Below, one piece after another: positions 7,618 through 14,248 of a DNA stretch of 64,000 bases. Position 1 is the first letter of the stretch. The number at the start of each line of letters is the position of its first letter. The position numbers and the translations under genes are program-made. The stretch covers positions 62,001 to 126,000 of the forward strand of contig NZ_JNIJ01000008.1 in NCBI RefSeq assembly GCF_000701345.1. The letters run 5' to 3'. The notes below the pieces were generated by a model. That model was not told the DNA's origin and made no database searches. It worked only from the letters and a program-made list of their open reading frames with translations. The stretch is from Bradyrhizobium sp. URHD0069 (GTDB taxonomy: Bacteria > Pseudomonadota > Alphaproteobacteria > Rhizobiales > Xanthobacteraceae).

Positions 7618-7812
7618 ATGACCGAAAAAGATTCATTCGACCTCTGGCACGAATGGGCCAACAAGGACCCGGAAACCGATTACCGGACCATTGATTCCGA
7701 TATCCACGAAGCTGTCATGGCTCTAACACCGGAGGAACGAAAAGACCGTGCGATAGTTAATGAGGCCGTGCGGCGTGCTATAATTATTTCGGATGATTTG
7801 GGAGAGAGATGA
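7618..7812 (+). CDS. Small acidic orphan protein, 64 residues
   Basis: MTEKDSFDLWHEWANKDPET followed by a helical charged region (IHEAVMALTPEERKDRAIVN). A truncated copy of its 5' end sits at 7206-7271. It overlaps the next gene start at 7809 (ATGA). Function unknown. Confidence 0.5.
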   Translation: MTEKDSFDLWHEWANKDPETDYRTIDSDIHEAVMALTPEERKDRAIVNEAVRRAIIISDDLGER

Positions 7813-8042
7813 AAATGCATGGCATGTCACAGAAGCTTGCGAAGGCCATTGAAGCTGAAATGATCGCGGCTATCGTAGGCCCGGTCCGAAAGCAGCCCCA
7901 AACGGCTCTCCGGATGCGCGGCAACGCCTTCGAAACGGTTCAACTAGACGACGACGGGAACGTGATCGAGCCGCCGCCGCGATGCTGCTATGGCGGCGCT
8001 CTACACGCGCCGAACTGTAAATATTGGCTCACCTGCACCTGA
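7809..8042 (+). CDS. Small orphan protein with C-terminal Cys
   Basis: A 77-residue product: helical start MKMHGMSQKLAKAIEAEMIA, then ETVQLDDDGNVIEPPP and a Cys-bearing tail (RCCYGGALHAPNCKYWLTCT). Start overlaps the upstream stop (ATGA at 7809-7812). It is the last gene of the plus-strand left arm before the convergent terminator at 8059-8095. Confidence 0.5.
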   Translation: MKMHGMSQKLAKAIEAEMIAAIVGPVRKQPQTALRMRGNAFETVQLDDDGNVIEPPPRCCYGGALHAPNCKYWLTCT

Positions 8043-8058
8043 TCCCTGGCGCACAAAC

Positions 8059-8095
8059 AAAAAAGCCGCGCCACCCCCGAAGGAATGACGCGGCT
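8059..8095 (-). terminator. Rho-independent terminator of the minus-strand lysis/late operon
   Basis: Read on the minus strand: AGCCGCG (8095-8089), 18-nt loop, CGCGGCT (8070-8064), then a six-T run (8064-8059). It lies between convergent operons and would stop transcripts arriving from 12707. Confidence 0.75.
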
Positions 8096-8231
8096 GAGTC
8101 TTGGGAGGAGCGTCGTCAAGAAAAACAGGGTCGCCCCTGCTATTACCTCTCGGCAATTCGAATTAAGTCATACTTCCCGCCAGCGACAGCAGCGCCACGG
8201 TCACCAGGGCGACGACGATAAGGCCGCGGGT

Positions 8232-8426
8232 CTACTCTAACGGCGTTAGAACCTTCGGCATCGCGTCCAAGACAAGCGACCTTAGCTGATCAAGGGATAT
8301 CTCCCATCGCTCAGCCGTATGATCGCCGGGGCCTATCGAGATGACGTAGCGGTTGGGATCCGGGAATGTCAGGCGGAGATATTCGGCGCGCTTCTCGGTC
8401 ACGCGGCGTCCTCTATCCGAGGGCAC
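8232..8426 (-). CDS. Small orphan protein with in-frame TM segment after its stop
   Basis: A 64-residue product (GRRVTEKRAEYLRLTFPDPN, RYVISIGPGDHTAERWEISL). Its TAG stop (8232-8234) is followed in the same frame by 22 sense codons for a hydrophobic segment (RGLIVVALVTVALLSLAGS) up to TAA at 8163-8165, which has no ATG/GTG before its middle. The tail could be a readthrough product, a decayed separate gene, or chance. A start internal to 8426 is also possible. Confidence 0.45.
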   Translation of the reverse strand: MPSDRGRRVTEKRAEYLRLTFPDPNRYVISIGPGDHTAERWEISLDQLRSLVLDAMPKVLTPLE

Positions 8427-8572
8427 ACGGGCTCGCCTTCACCTCGCCATTCCATGCAAGCTGCGTAGACGCCGTGATGCGTGTCATTCAGGATTGGGGT
8501 TACTTCCCACCCCGCCTTCTCCCAAACATGAACGAAACCTAGTGGCACGTATTTCATATAGGTGATTTTCAT
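8399..8572 (-). CDS. Small THHG/MEW-motif protein, copy 1
   Basis: A 57-residue protein starting MKITYMKYVPLGFVHVWEKA, then GWEVTPILNDTHHGVYAACM and EWRGEGEPVC. It is a clear relative of the 54-residue protein at 47503-47667 (shared GW, PIL-THHG, MEW). Such proteins are short conserved hypotheticals in phages. The conserved His-His and Trp could bind a ligand or metal; function unknown. Confidence 0.6.
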   Translation of the reverse strand: MKITYMKYVPLGFVHVWEKAGWEVTPILNDTHHGVYAACMEWRGEGEPVCPRIEDAA

Positions 8573-8586
8573 TCCGAAACTCGACT

Positions 8587-8826
8587 TTATGGTTTTTGGT
8601 GTTGTCGTGTCCCAACGATCGTCCCACAGAACGCGCCAGCCATTGCAGGCAAGAGCATCCACGGGTCGTTGACGTAATTGATTGCTGCGTACCCGCTGAG
8701 AGCGATAACGGCGCTGGCGTAACCTCCAGCAAGTAGAGACCGCTTGGCGTTGATAGCGAGGGTGTACTTTGCCCAAACGAGATCAAGAGCGAACAGCGCG
8801 GCGAAAACGATGAGGGCTTGCGTCAA
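8587..8826 (-). CDS. Small inner-membrane protein
   Basis: A 79-residue product with two or three hydrophobic helices (ALIVFAALFALDLVWAKYTL; AGGYASAVIALSGYAAINYV; WMLLPAMAGAFCGTIVG). I start it at the TTG at 8826 because it overlaps the SprT-like gene's stop (TTGA) and gives a protein that is membrane-embedded throughout. The upstream in-frame ATG would add a non-hydrophobic basic leader inside the neighbouring gene. Confidence 0.5.
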   Translation of the reverse strand: MTQALIVFAALFALDLVWAKYTLAINAKRSLLAGGYASAVIALSGYAAINYVNDPWMLLPAMAGAFCGTIVGTRQHQKP

Positions 8827-9185
8827 TAGAATGCTTTCGGATCGAAGCCGTGGTGCTTGCAGACGAGCGCGGAAAACTTCCGGAAGGCGGCGTTGTGGAC
8901 CTCTTCGCTGCGGGCCTTGCTCTCCCAACCCATGATCTGCAGATGCAAATGGACCATCTCGTGCGACATGAACCGCATCAGGGACTCAGTGTAGGCGATG
9001 CCGTGGATGGACGCGACAATGTGATGGTCGCCGTCCCATTCGTATCGCCCGGCCTCTCGCGGTCGACGCGAAGTCCGAAATTTGATGTCCTCGTGGTCAG
9101 GTAGATTCCATTTGTTGAACGGCGGCGTGGTCCGCAGATATTCGTAGGCGGCAGCCAGCATTTCGGCATTAAGCGGAAGCGTCAT
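8823..9185 (-). CDS. SprT-like zinc metallopeptidase-type protein
   Basis: A 120-residue protein with an HExxH motif (MSHEMVHLHLQIMGWESKA) followed by HNAAFRKFSALVCKHHGFDP, where the HNAAF His is the likely third zinc ligand as in SprT-like domains. Shorter than cellular SprT, usual for phage versions. It overlaps the phosphoesterase gene (ATGA at 9182-9185). Likely a cytoplasmic metalloprotease or DNA-protein-crosslink factor; activity is inferred from the motif only. Confidence 0.7.
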   Translation of the reverse strand: MTLPLNAEMLAAAYEYLRTTPPFNKWNLPDHEDIKFRTSRRPREAGRYEWDGDHHIVASIHGIAYTESLMRFMSHEMVHLHLQIMGWESKARSEEVHNAAFRKFSALVCKHHGFDPKAFY

Positions 9186-10489
9186 CCGCGGGCCTCATAC
9201 ATGCTCGGCAGGATCAGGCCCGCGGTCGGCTGATAGATCGAGCCTTCGGAGGGGTCTCCCATCGCGATCGGGTGCCATCGGAGCATCCCGATACGCTCAT
9301 GGAACACGACAAGGTTCTGTTGGGCGGGCTCTGGATCCGCGCGAAGGCTCTTGGCAAACTCGCCGTACCCGATTCCCGAGCCGTTGCCGAAACCGAACGG
9401 CGTCACGCAAGTAGTGTGGAAGTGACCGGAGAACACCTTGTAGACCGGGCGGCGCTGGCGGTGCTCTGTGTCGAGGATCTTCCGATGCCCCTTGATGATC
9501 GTGGCGGCCGGACCAATAAAGCCCGTTCCGCCTCCCGACCCCATGCGGTCTCCGTGCGTCAGTAAGAGCGGCCACCCGGCGGCATCAAAGTACGCATCAA
9601 ACCCGCGGGGCCGATAATGCGCGATGGTCGGATATTGCTTCAGCGCCGCTTCGACAAAATCGGAAACCAGCGTGTCGTAACTCTGGATTGAGACGAGCTT
9701 GGTTCGTGGCTTGCCGAACGTGTCGCGCCCATGGTTGCCGACAACGGATATCATCTCAATCGGGACGGGCTTGCCGAACCGCTCCAATAGCTCGAGATGC
9801 AGCCGAAGCACGCCGGCGGAGATGTATTCCGCCGCCCATTTGGTTTGCTGGTAGGCCGTGCCGGCGTCCGTCTCGGCGTGTTCTGGATGCAGACCATGGC
9901 CAGAGATCAGATCGCCGCCCAATAGCACGCAGACCTTGTGCGGAGCCGCGTCAGAGGCGGGCCATGCCGAGGTGGTCAGTATTGACGTCGCGTTGAAAAG
10001 CCTCCCTATGCGCTTCTCTGCGATCTCCAGGTTATATTCATTGACGCCCATGACCTCTTCGCGGTTGACGACTTCGCCAACGTGAAGGTCTGAGAGGTGC
10101 AGGACGACGGCTTGCTTGCCGGAATGTTTGGAGATTTTGGCGGGGCGAGGTTTTGCGATCGGCTCGGCCGGCGCGATCTGCAGTCCGAGGATTGATGCCC
10201 GGTGATCCTCCGCAGCCGCAAGCCGCTCTGTGAGGTTGGCGCATACGCTCTTGAGTCTGGTGATTTCGCTCGAGAGACGGTGCCGTTCTACAACGTCAAG
10301 GCCCGCAGCTGGCGCGGCAGTTGCCTCCGTACCATTCAAGCCACGTTCGTGGTAAAGCTTTATTCGCCATTTCAGGCAAGTTACCGTCCTGTCAATTGAG
10401 CGGGCGGCCTCCGAAAGCGTAGGATACGTTTGACTCGCATGATATGCCTCTCGGCATTGCTCGTCGGTCGGCGGCGGGGACCACACCAT
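9182..10489 (-). CDS. Calcineurin-like metallophosphoesterase with N-terminal HTH
   Basis: A 435-residue protein. The N-terminus (about 1-45: CREAYHASQTYPTLSEAARS, DRTVTCLKWRIKLYHERG) looks like a helix-turn-helix. After a linker and coiled coil, residues from about 125 carry the phosphoesterase motifs: LHLSDLHVGE (motif I), LLGGDLISGHG (II), VVGNHGRDTFG (III), LLTHGDRM and FSGHFHT (IV/V). The metal ligands appear intact. Start ATG at 10489 overlaps the upstream TAA. Known in phages as putative nucleases or phosphatases; the HTH hints at DNA targeting. Confidence 0.8.
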   Translation of the reverse strand: MVWSPPPTDEQCREAYHASQTYPTLSEAARSIDRTVTCLKWRIKLYHERGLNGTEATAAPAAGLDVVERHRLSSEITRLKSVCANLTERLAAAEDHRASILGLQIAPAEPIAKPRPAKISKHSGKQAVVLHLSDLHVGEVVNREEVMGVNEYNLEIAEKRIGRLFNATSILTTSAWPASDAAPHKVCVLLGGDLISGHGLHPEHAETDAGTAYQQTKWAAEYISAGVLRLHLELLERFGKPVPIEMISVVGNHGRDTFGKPRTKLVSIQSYDTLVSDFVEAALKQYPTIAHYRPRGFDAYFDAAGWPLLLTHGDRMGSGGGTGFIGPAATIIKGHRKILDTEHRQRRPVYKVFSGHFHTTCVTPFGFGNGSGIGYGEFAKSLRADPEPAQQNLVVFHERIGMLRWHPIAMGDPSEGSIYQPTAGLILPSMYEARG

Positions 10490-10917
10490 TAAACACCGCC
10501 CGGCTGGACGAAACAGAACACGTAGCCACCGGGACTCATGAACACGACGCCGTGCCCGGTTGGATTTGCTCTGTCCCACTTCAGCTTGTGGTTCGGTATT
10601 TCGATCTCTGTCCCGTTGGGGACGTGCGGCCGTCCTAAAGGTTCATCGGGCCTGTCATCGGTAATGGTGGCGTAGGTCTTGCCGTTCCTGACGTGGATTT
10701 CATCAGCCCAGTAAGCGTCTGCCTCTCCGCAACATGACGCGGCGGGATTGTCTGGCTGCATCAGGCCGCGATACCATTCGCGGATTGTCGGGTCTGAGTT
10801 TTCCCACTGGCCAAGATCGCGGGCGTAGGATGGCTTGAAGCTAATTGAGTAAAAGAAAACGATGAGAGCGCCCATGACAACGAGCGCCCCCGTGAGAGGC
10901 CAGTTAATGTGCTTCAT
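10489..10917 (-). CDS. Signal-anchored protein of unknown function
   Basis: A 142-residue protein with one N-terminal hydrophobic helix (WPLTGALVVMGALIVFFYSI) followed by a periplasm-facing domain with a Cys pair (NPAASCCGEADAYWADEIHV), HVPNGTEIEIPNHKL and GHGVVFMSPGGYVFCFVQPG. Such proteins are frequent in Bradyrhizobium-type genomes and their phages. The position after the lysis genes hints at an envelope role, but none is shown. Confidence 0.6.
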   Translation of the reverse strand: MKHINWPLTGALVVMGALIVFFYSISFKPSYARDLGQWENSDPTIREWYRGLMQPDNPAASCCGEADAYWADEIHVRNGKTYATITDDRPDEPLGRPHVPNGTEIEIPNHKLKWDRANPTGHGVVFMSPGGYVFCFVQPGGV

Positions 10918-10923
10918 GATGCC

Positions 10924-11082
10924 CTATATGTTGAGTGAATATTTAAGGCCGGAGCACGGGGCAAAACTGCCCGTGTCGAGCTTGCAATAATCGACCTTGA
11001 CGGACTTCACTGGCGCTGGTCGGTCCATCCACATGCAGAACAATGCTGCGAGTGTTGCGGAGAGGATGACGGCGCGTATCAT
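10924..11082 (-). CDS. Short exported or membrane peptide
   Basis: A 52-residue product from ATG 11082: hydrophobic N-terminus MIRAVILSATLAALFCMWMD then KVDYCKLDTGSFAPCSGLKY with two Cys. ATG overlaps the stop of the XhlA-like gene (ATGA at 11079-11082). Possibly an accessory of the lysis cassette; function unknown. Confidence 0.5.
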   Translation of the reverse strand: MIRAVILSATLAALFCMWMDRPAPVKSVKVDYCKLDTGSFAPCSGLKYSLNI

Positions 11083-11288
11083 TTTGAGAATGGCAAATAC
11101 TTGGATGCGAACGAAGCGAGGAAGCCAGCCATGGCTGCCATGCAGACGATCAGCCATCGCATTCCTCTGGCCTGCATCAATAGGTCGTGCATCGCGTTGA
11201 CCTTTTTCTGCATGTCATCGAGTTTGGCTGTTATGTGATCAATCTCGGTCTCCAGGCGGATCACTCGGTCTCGGGTATCGTCGCTCAT
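11079..11288 (-). CDS. XhlA-like coiled-coil/TM lysis accessory protein
   Basis: A 69-residue protein: an amphipathic coiled-coil half (RDRVIRLETEIDHITAKLDD, MQKKVNAMHDLLMQ) followed by a single C-terminal membrane helix (MRWLIVCMAAMAGFLASFAS). This is the layout of XhlA-type holin-associated proteins. It lies downstream of endolysin and spanins, supporting a lysis role. Confidence 0.6.
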   Translation of the reverse strand: MSDDTRDRVIRLETEIDHITAKLDDMQKKVNAMHDLLMQARGMRWLIVCMAAMAGFLASFASKYLPFSK

Positions 11289-11401
11289 CGCGACACCACA
11301 ATTTGTTTACGACTTGTCGGCATTGTCATTCTCAGCTTTCATGGAGAGACGGCTCATGAGAGTTAGGGGCGTCGTTGCGTTACAGCGCAGCGGCGTCCCG
11401 T

Positions 11402-11632
11402 CTATTTCCAGCAGCGTAATCGCTTGCCAGTGGCGTTATGTTCGCGAACCTGTTGCACGGTCATCGCCGTGTCTTTCTTCGTGGAATATGTGATTGCCCG
11501 CCACGCGATGCATTGGCCTTCATTGTCCGTCACGGTCGTACCCATCCCGCTTGTTTGGCAACCAACGAGAAGGCTTGCGAGCAACGTCACGAACAGCATT
11601 AGCCCGAGCGCTCTTAGCATTGTTAATGGCAT
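11402..11632 (-). CDS. o-spanin (Rz1-like lipoprotein)
   Basis: Outer-membrane lipoprotein with lipobox LLVGC after a hydrophobic signal (LRALGLMLFVTLLASLLVGC). The short mature part has the Rz1-like pattern CIAWRAITYSTKKDT, then HNATGKRLRCWK. Its 5' part lies inside the i-spanin gene in another frame, the classic overlapping Rz/Rz1 arrangement. The start is uncertain: 11632, 11620 or a GTG at 11674 preceded by GGAG. It pairs with the i-spanin to fuse inner and outer membranes during lysis. Confidence 0.75.
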   Translation of the reverse strand: MPLTMLRALGLMLFVTLLASLLVGCQTSGMGTTVTDNEGQCIAWRAITYSTKKDTAMTVQQVREHNATGKRLRCWK

Positions 11633-11876
11633 TATCGCGCGCAACGTCCCACTGTGCTTGAACACGTTTTTCACCTGCGGAAACTCCTATTGTGAAAGTG
11701 ATCATGACGGCCGTGATGACCGCGGCGGCCCAAAGGAAATGCGTTTTAAAGACGGGAGAGAACCACGCGCCCGCCAGACACCCGGCGATCAATAGCCCGC
11801 CGGTGCCGTAGCTTGCGACTAGAGGCCAAATTCCGGCGAACGCGACGCTGAGCAAACCGATCATTTCTGCCACCAT
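11520..11876 (-). CDS. i-spanin (Rz-like)
   Basis: A 118-residue protein from ATG 11876 with hydrophobic segments at about residues 5-70 (GGLLIAGCLAGAWFSPVFKT, HFLWAAAVITAVMITFTIGV). A charged periplasmic helix follows (GEKRVQAQWDVARDNAINNA, KSARANAVRDVARKPSRW), typical of Rz-like proteins. It overlaps the endolysin gene by 16 bp and the o-spanin gene by more than 100 bp. The extra N-terminal hydrophobic stretch suggests more than one TM helix, slightly unusual for Rz. Confidence 0.7.
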   Translation of the reverse strand: MVAEMIGLLSVAFAGIWPLVASYGTGGLLIAGCLAGAWFSPVFKTHFLWAAAVITAVMITFTIGVSAGEKRVQAQWDVARDNAINNAKSARANAVRDVARKPSRWLPNKRDGYDRDGQ

Positions 11877-12385
11877 GATTTTGCTACCCGAACAGGTGCG
11901 GGCTTCTGCTCGAGGCCGGCGAGGCACAGCTTGCGCTCTTTGTCGCGACGGTTGATGAGGCCCTTGACCACGCGGCCTTGCGCTCGCGTCCACTGCATCA
12001 GAGCTTCACAGCCGCCCCGGATGTCGCCTTCGTTCATCTTGCGAATGGTGGTAGATCGGCAGGCGCCAGCCGAACCGACGTTGTAGGCAAACGAAACCAG
12101 CGCGGCCCGCGTGTAGTCGGGCAGCGTGACGCTGATGCAGCGCCCGATCTCAGCGTCGTAGCGTTTGAGTTTGACGCCTAGCAGGTCGTCGCATTCCTGC
12201 TTGGTGAATTTCTGCCCGAGCTTGACGTTCTCGGTTTCGCCATAACAGGCGGTCACGGGTCGGCCTGTTCCGATCATGTCAACCTTGGCGACAAGCCAAA
12301 GGCCCTCATACGCCTTGACGGCGGGAAGTGCGGCGGCCAGGGCGGCGGCGCTGGCGACCGTGATGGTAGTTCTGCGGGCGTTCAT
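11861..12385 (-). CDS. GH24 phage lysozyme (endolysin), SAR-type
   Basis: A 174-residue lysozyme of the P21 R/P1 Lyz type. The N-terminus TITVASAAALAAALPAVKAY is a weakly hydrophobic, Ala-rich signal-arrest-release-like segment. The catalytic region is KAYEGLWLVAKVDMIGTGRP followed by VTACYGETENV, giving Glu27 and Asp36; the Asp-to-Thr spacing is three residues longer than in typical T4/P1-type enzymes. It cleaves peptidoglycan. It overlaps the holin-like gene (ATGA at 12382-12385). Confidence 0.88.
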   Translation of the reverse strand: MNARRTTITVASAAALAAALPAVKAYEGLWLVAKVDMIGTGRPVTACYGETENVKLGQKFTKQECDDLLGVKLKRYDAEIGRCISVTLPDYTRAALVSFAYNVGSAGACRSTTIRKMNEGDIRGGCEALMQWTRAQGRVVKGLINRRDKERKLCLAGLEQKPAPVRVAKSWWQK

Positions 12386-12606
12386 GCGGCCCCCGCTTCG
12401 TCTGCAGGAGGTGCCTGCTTGATGAGCCTAGCGACCGCGATCAGGCCATAGACGAGGACGTTCAGGCCCATGAACAGCCACGGGTTAAACACGTCCACAA
12501 AGGCCGCCAGGCCGAATGCAACGCCGTTCAGCACGCCGGCAAACAGGGCGATTCGCACCGTCCAGAGCCGGTGGACTTCCCGGCTGGCGTTATCGATCAG
12601 GCGCAT
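12382..12606 (-). CDS. Holin-like small membrane protein
   Basis: A 74-residue protein with two predicted membrane helices (TVRIALFAGVLNGVAFGLAA; WLFMGLNVLVYGLIAVARLI), an N-terminal polar start MRLIDNASREVHRLW and an acidic tail. Directly upstream of and overlapping the SAR endolysin gene, the position expected for a holin or pinholin. Its start overlaps the stop of the 33-residue ORF above it. Confidence 0.7.
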   Translation of the reverse strand: MRLIDNASREVHRLWTVRIALFAGVLNGVAFGLAAFVDVFNPWLFMGLNVLVYGLIAVARLIKQAPPADEAGAA

Positions 12607-12707
12607 CAGATCTTCGCCACTACGGCGTCATACCAGGCCAGCAACTTTTCTTTGCCGAACCAGACGACCGCGCCGCCAACAGCCGCACCAACGATAAATC
12701 CGAACAT
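12606..12707 (-). CDS. 33-residue membrane peptide heading the lysis operon
   Basis: A short frame starting MFGFIVGAAVGGAVVWFGKE and ending WYDAVVAKI. It has one strong Shine-Dalgarno (AGGAG seven to eight bases before ATG 12707) and overlaps the next ATG (TGATG at 12606). One Gly/Ala-rich membrane helix then a charged tail. Likely the first gene of the lysis operon, possibly a holin regulator or second holin. Confidence 0.65.
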   Translation of the reverse strand: MFGFIVGAAVGGAVVWFGKEKLLAWYDAVVAKI

Positions 12708-12838
12708 TTTCAGTCTCCTTTCAGGTTTGAAGTCACAGCCATCCCTCGCCAAAAGACGATTGAGGCATGGTTCGTTCTCTTTTCACTTTGGGGTTGTGGT
12801 GGTAGATTTGTCAGCGGCAAAGGGTGGGGGATGGGGTC

Positions 12839-13546
12839 ATGATCAAAACAATCACTGCGTTCGCCGCGCTGTTGGTAGCTGCGGCCGTGCCTGCGACGGC
12901 ACAACAATCCAAGCCTGGGATACTTGACCAAATCCGGTCGGCCGAGCCGCCTGAGGCGTCGGGACAATTCCCGCCGAAACCTAAGGTGTTAGATCTGATC
13001 GGAATCGCGCCGTTCGGCCAGATGATCGTCAGGAGCCGTGACCCTGCACCAACCTCCACTACCCTCACCACGACATCGTCGTTTGGGAATCGTTCTAGCT
13101 ACCGCGGCCAATCGAGCTCCTCCGACCAATCCTTTTCTAAAAGCCAAACCTTCGACACCACGCCGCCGCCGCCCATCCAGACATTGCGCGTATTCAACGC
13201 GAGCATTTATGACATCAAGGATCTGACGATAGAATGCGGCTACCTTGGCCGCAGCGGCACACCCCTTGCCACGACAACGCAGAAGTTTTTCGAGATTTTC
13301 GGAACGGGCAGGAAGGCGAATGTCGACTTTGAGCCGCCGCTCGCGCCGCCCGGTGCAGTCGACCTCGGCTGCGCGCCGCGAGATTTCGAGTACGTTGGCG
13401 TAGGTGAGCCGCCACCGCCCCCAGATCCATCGCCGCGCATATTGGCACGCGACCCGAGCGTTCCGTGGATCAGTGACGTCCATACCGAGCCGGGCGTTCG
13501 CATCACGGACGGTTTCGGAAGGCCGCTTAAACGGTTGGATTATTGA
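12839..13546 (+). CDS. Secreted proline/serine-rich protein (possible lysogenic-conversion factor)
   Basis: A 235-residue product with a Sec signal peptide (MIKTITAFAALLVAAAVPAT, cleavage after AQQ or so). A Ser/Thr-rich low-complexity segment (SSFGNRSSYRGQSSSSDQSF) comes next, then a C-terminal region from about residue 120 (LRVFNASIYDIKDLTIECGY, LGCAPRDFEYVGVGEPPPPP) that may fold as a beta domain. It runs opposite to the flanking late genes, followed three bases later by the CPBP protease gene. Probably expressed from the prophage and exported; function unknown. Confidence 0.65.
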   Translation: MIKTITAFAALLVAAAVPATAQQSKPGILDQIRSAEPPEASGQFPPKPKVLDLIGIAPFGQMIVRSRDPAPTSTTLTTTSSFGNRSSYRGQSSSSDQSFSKSQTFDTTPPPPIQTLRVFNASIYDIKDLTIECGYLGRSGTPLATTTQKFFEIFGTGRKANVDFEPPLAPPGAVDLGCAPRDFEYVGVGEPPPPPDPSPRILARDPSVPWISDVHTEPGVRITDGFGRPLKRLDY

Positions 13547-13549
13547 CTA

Positions 13550-14248
13550 ATGGTTGACGCAGCAAGCGCGCCGCTCGCCAGGACATGGGGCGCAATCCCG
13601 GCGATCTTGGCAACGCTCGCTATCTTGGTAGCCGGTTTCGGTGTTTTCCCGTTCGTTCTTTATGGCTTCGCCCCTGGATTGGGCGGGCAGTGGAATCCGC
13701 GGACGCACTACGGAGTGTTGCTGGCGTCACATGCGCTGATGGTGGCTCTGGTCTTGTTGGCTTCCGGCGGGACCAGCAAACTCGCACTCACCCGCGGGCG
13801 CGGCTTTGCAGATATTTTCGTGGTTACGGGCATCACCATCGGCGCCATCATTTTGGTAGTATTTGCGGCGTTCGCGCTGGTCGTGTGGAGTGGGGTTAGT
13901 CTGACGGTGCCACAAATTACAACCCACGGAGGATTTTGGCTGACTCTAGCGGCGATCGTGGTCGGGGCTCCGCTTTCGGAAGAACTATTGTTTCGCGGCT
14001 TCCTGTTTCCTGCGCTCGCGCGGTCTCTTGGGGCAATCTGCGCTGCCATCATAAGCAGCGCACTTTGGACATCAATTCACTCGACTCTCGTTGGTCACAC
14101 GCCTCTCCCATGGCATATGCTCGTTATATTCTTCCTGATGGGATTGGTCCTCGCTTGGGCGCGGGCTCGATCGGGCAGCGTCTGGCCATGCATCCTCGCT
14201 CACGCGATGTTCAATACGATGCCGGCTTTGCGGATCGCTTACGGCTAA
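13550..14248 (+). CDS. CPBP-family intramembrane metalloprotease
   Basis: A 232-residue multi-helix membrane protein of the CPBP (CAAX protease and bacteriocin-processing, Abi) family. The conserved motifs are present: PLSEELLFRGFLFPAL (EExxxxRG), His in ALWTSIHSTL and HxxxN in CILAHAMFN near the C-terminus. Such proteases process peptides, prenyl proteins or bacteriocins, or affect phage resistance. It is paired with the secreted protein gene upstream; together they look like a moron. Target unknown. Confidence 0.8.
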   Translation: MVDAASAPLARTWGAIPAILATLAILVAGFGVFPFVLYGFAPGLGGQWNPRTHYGVLLASHALMVALVLLASGGTSKLALTRGRGFADIFVVTGITIGAIILVVFAAFALVVWSGVSLTVPQITTHGGFWLTLAAIVVGAPLSEELLFRGFLFPALARSLGAICAAIISSALWTSIHSTLVGHTPLPWHMLVIFFLMGLVLAWARARSGSVWPCILAHAMFNTMPALRIAYG

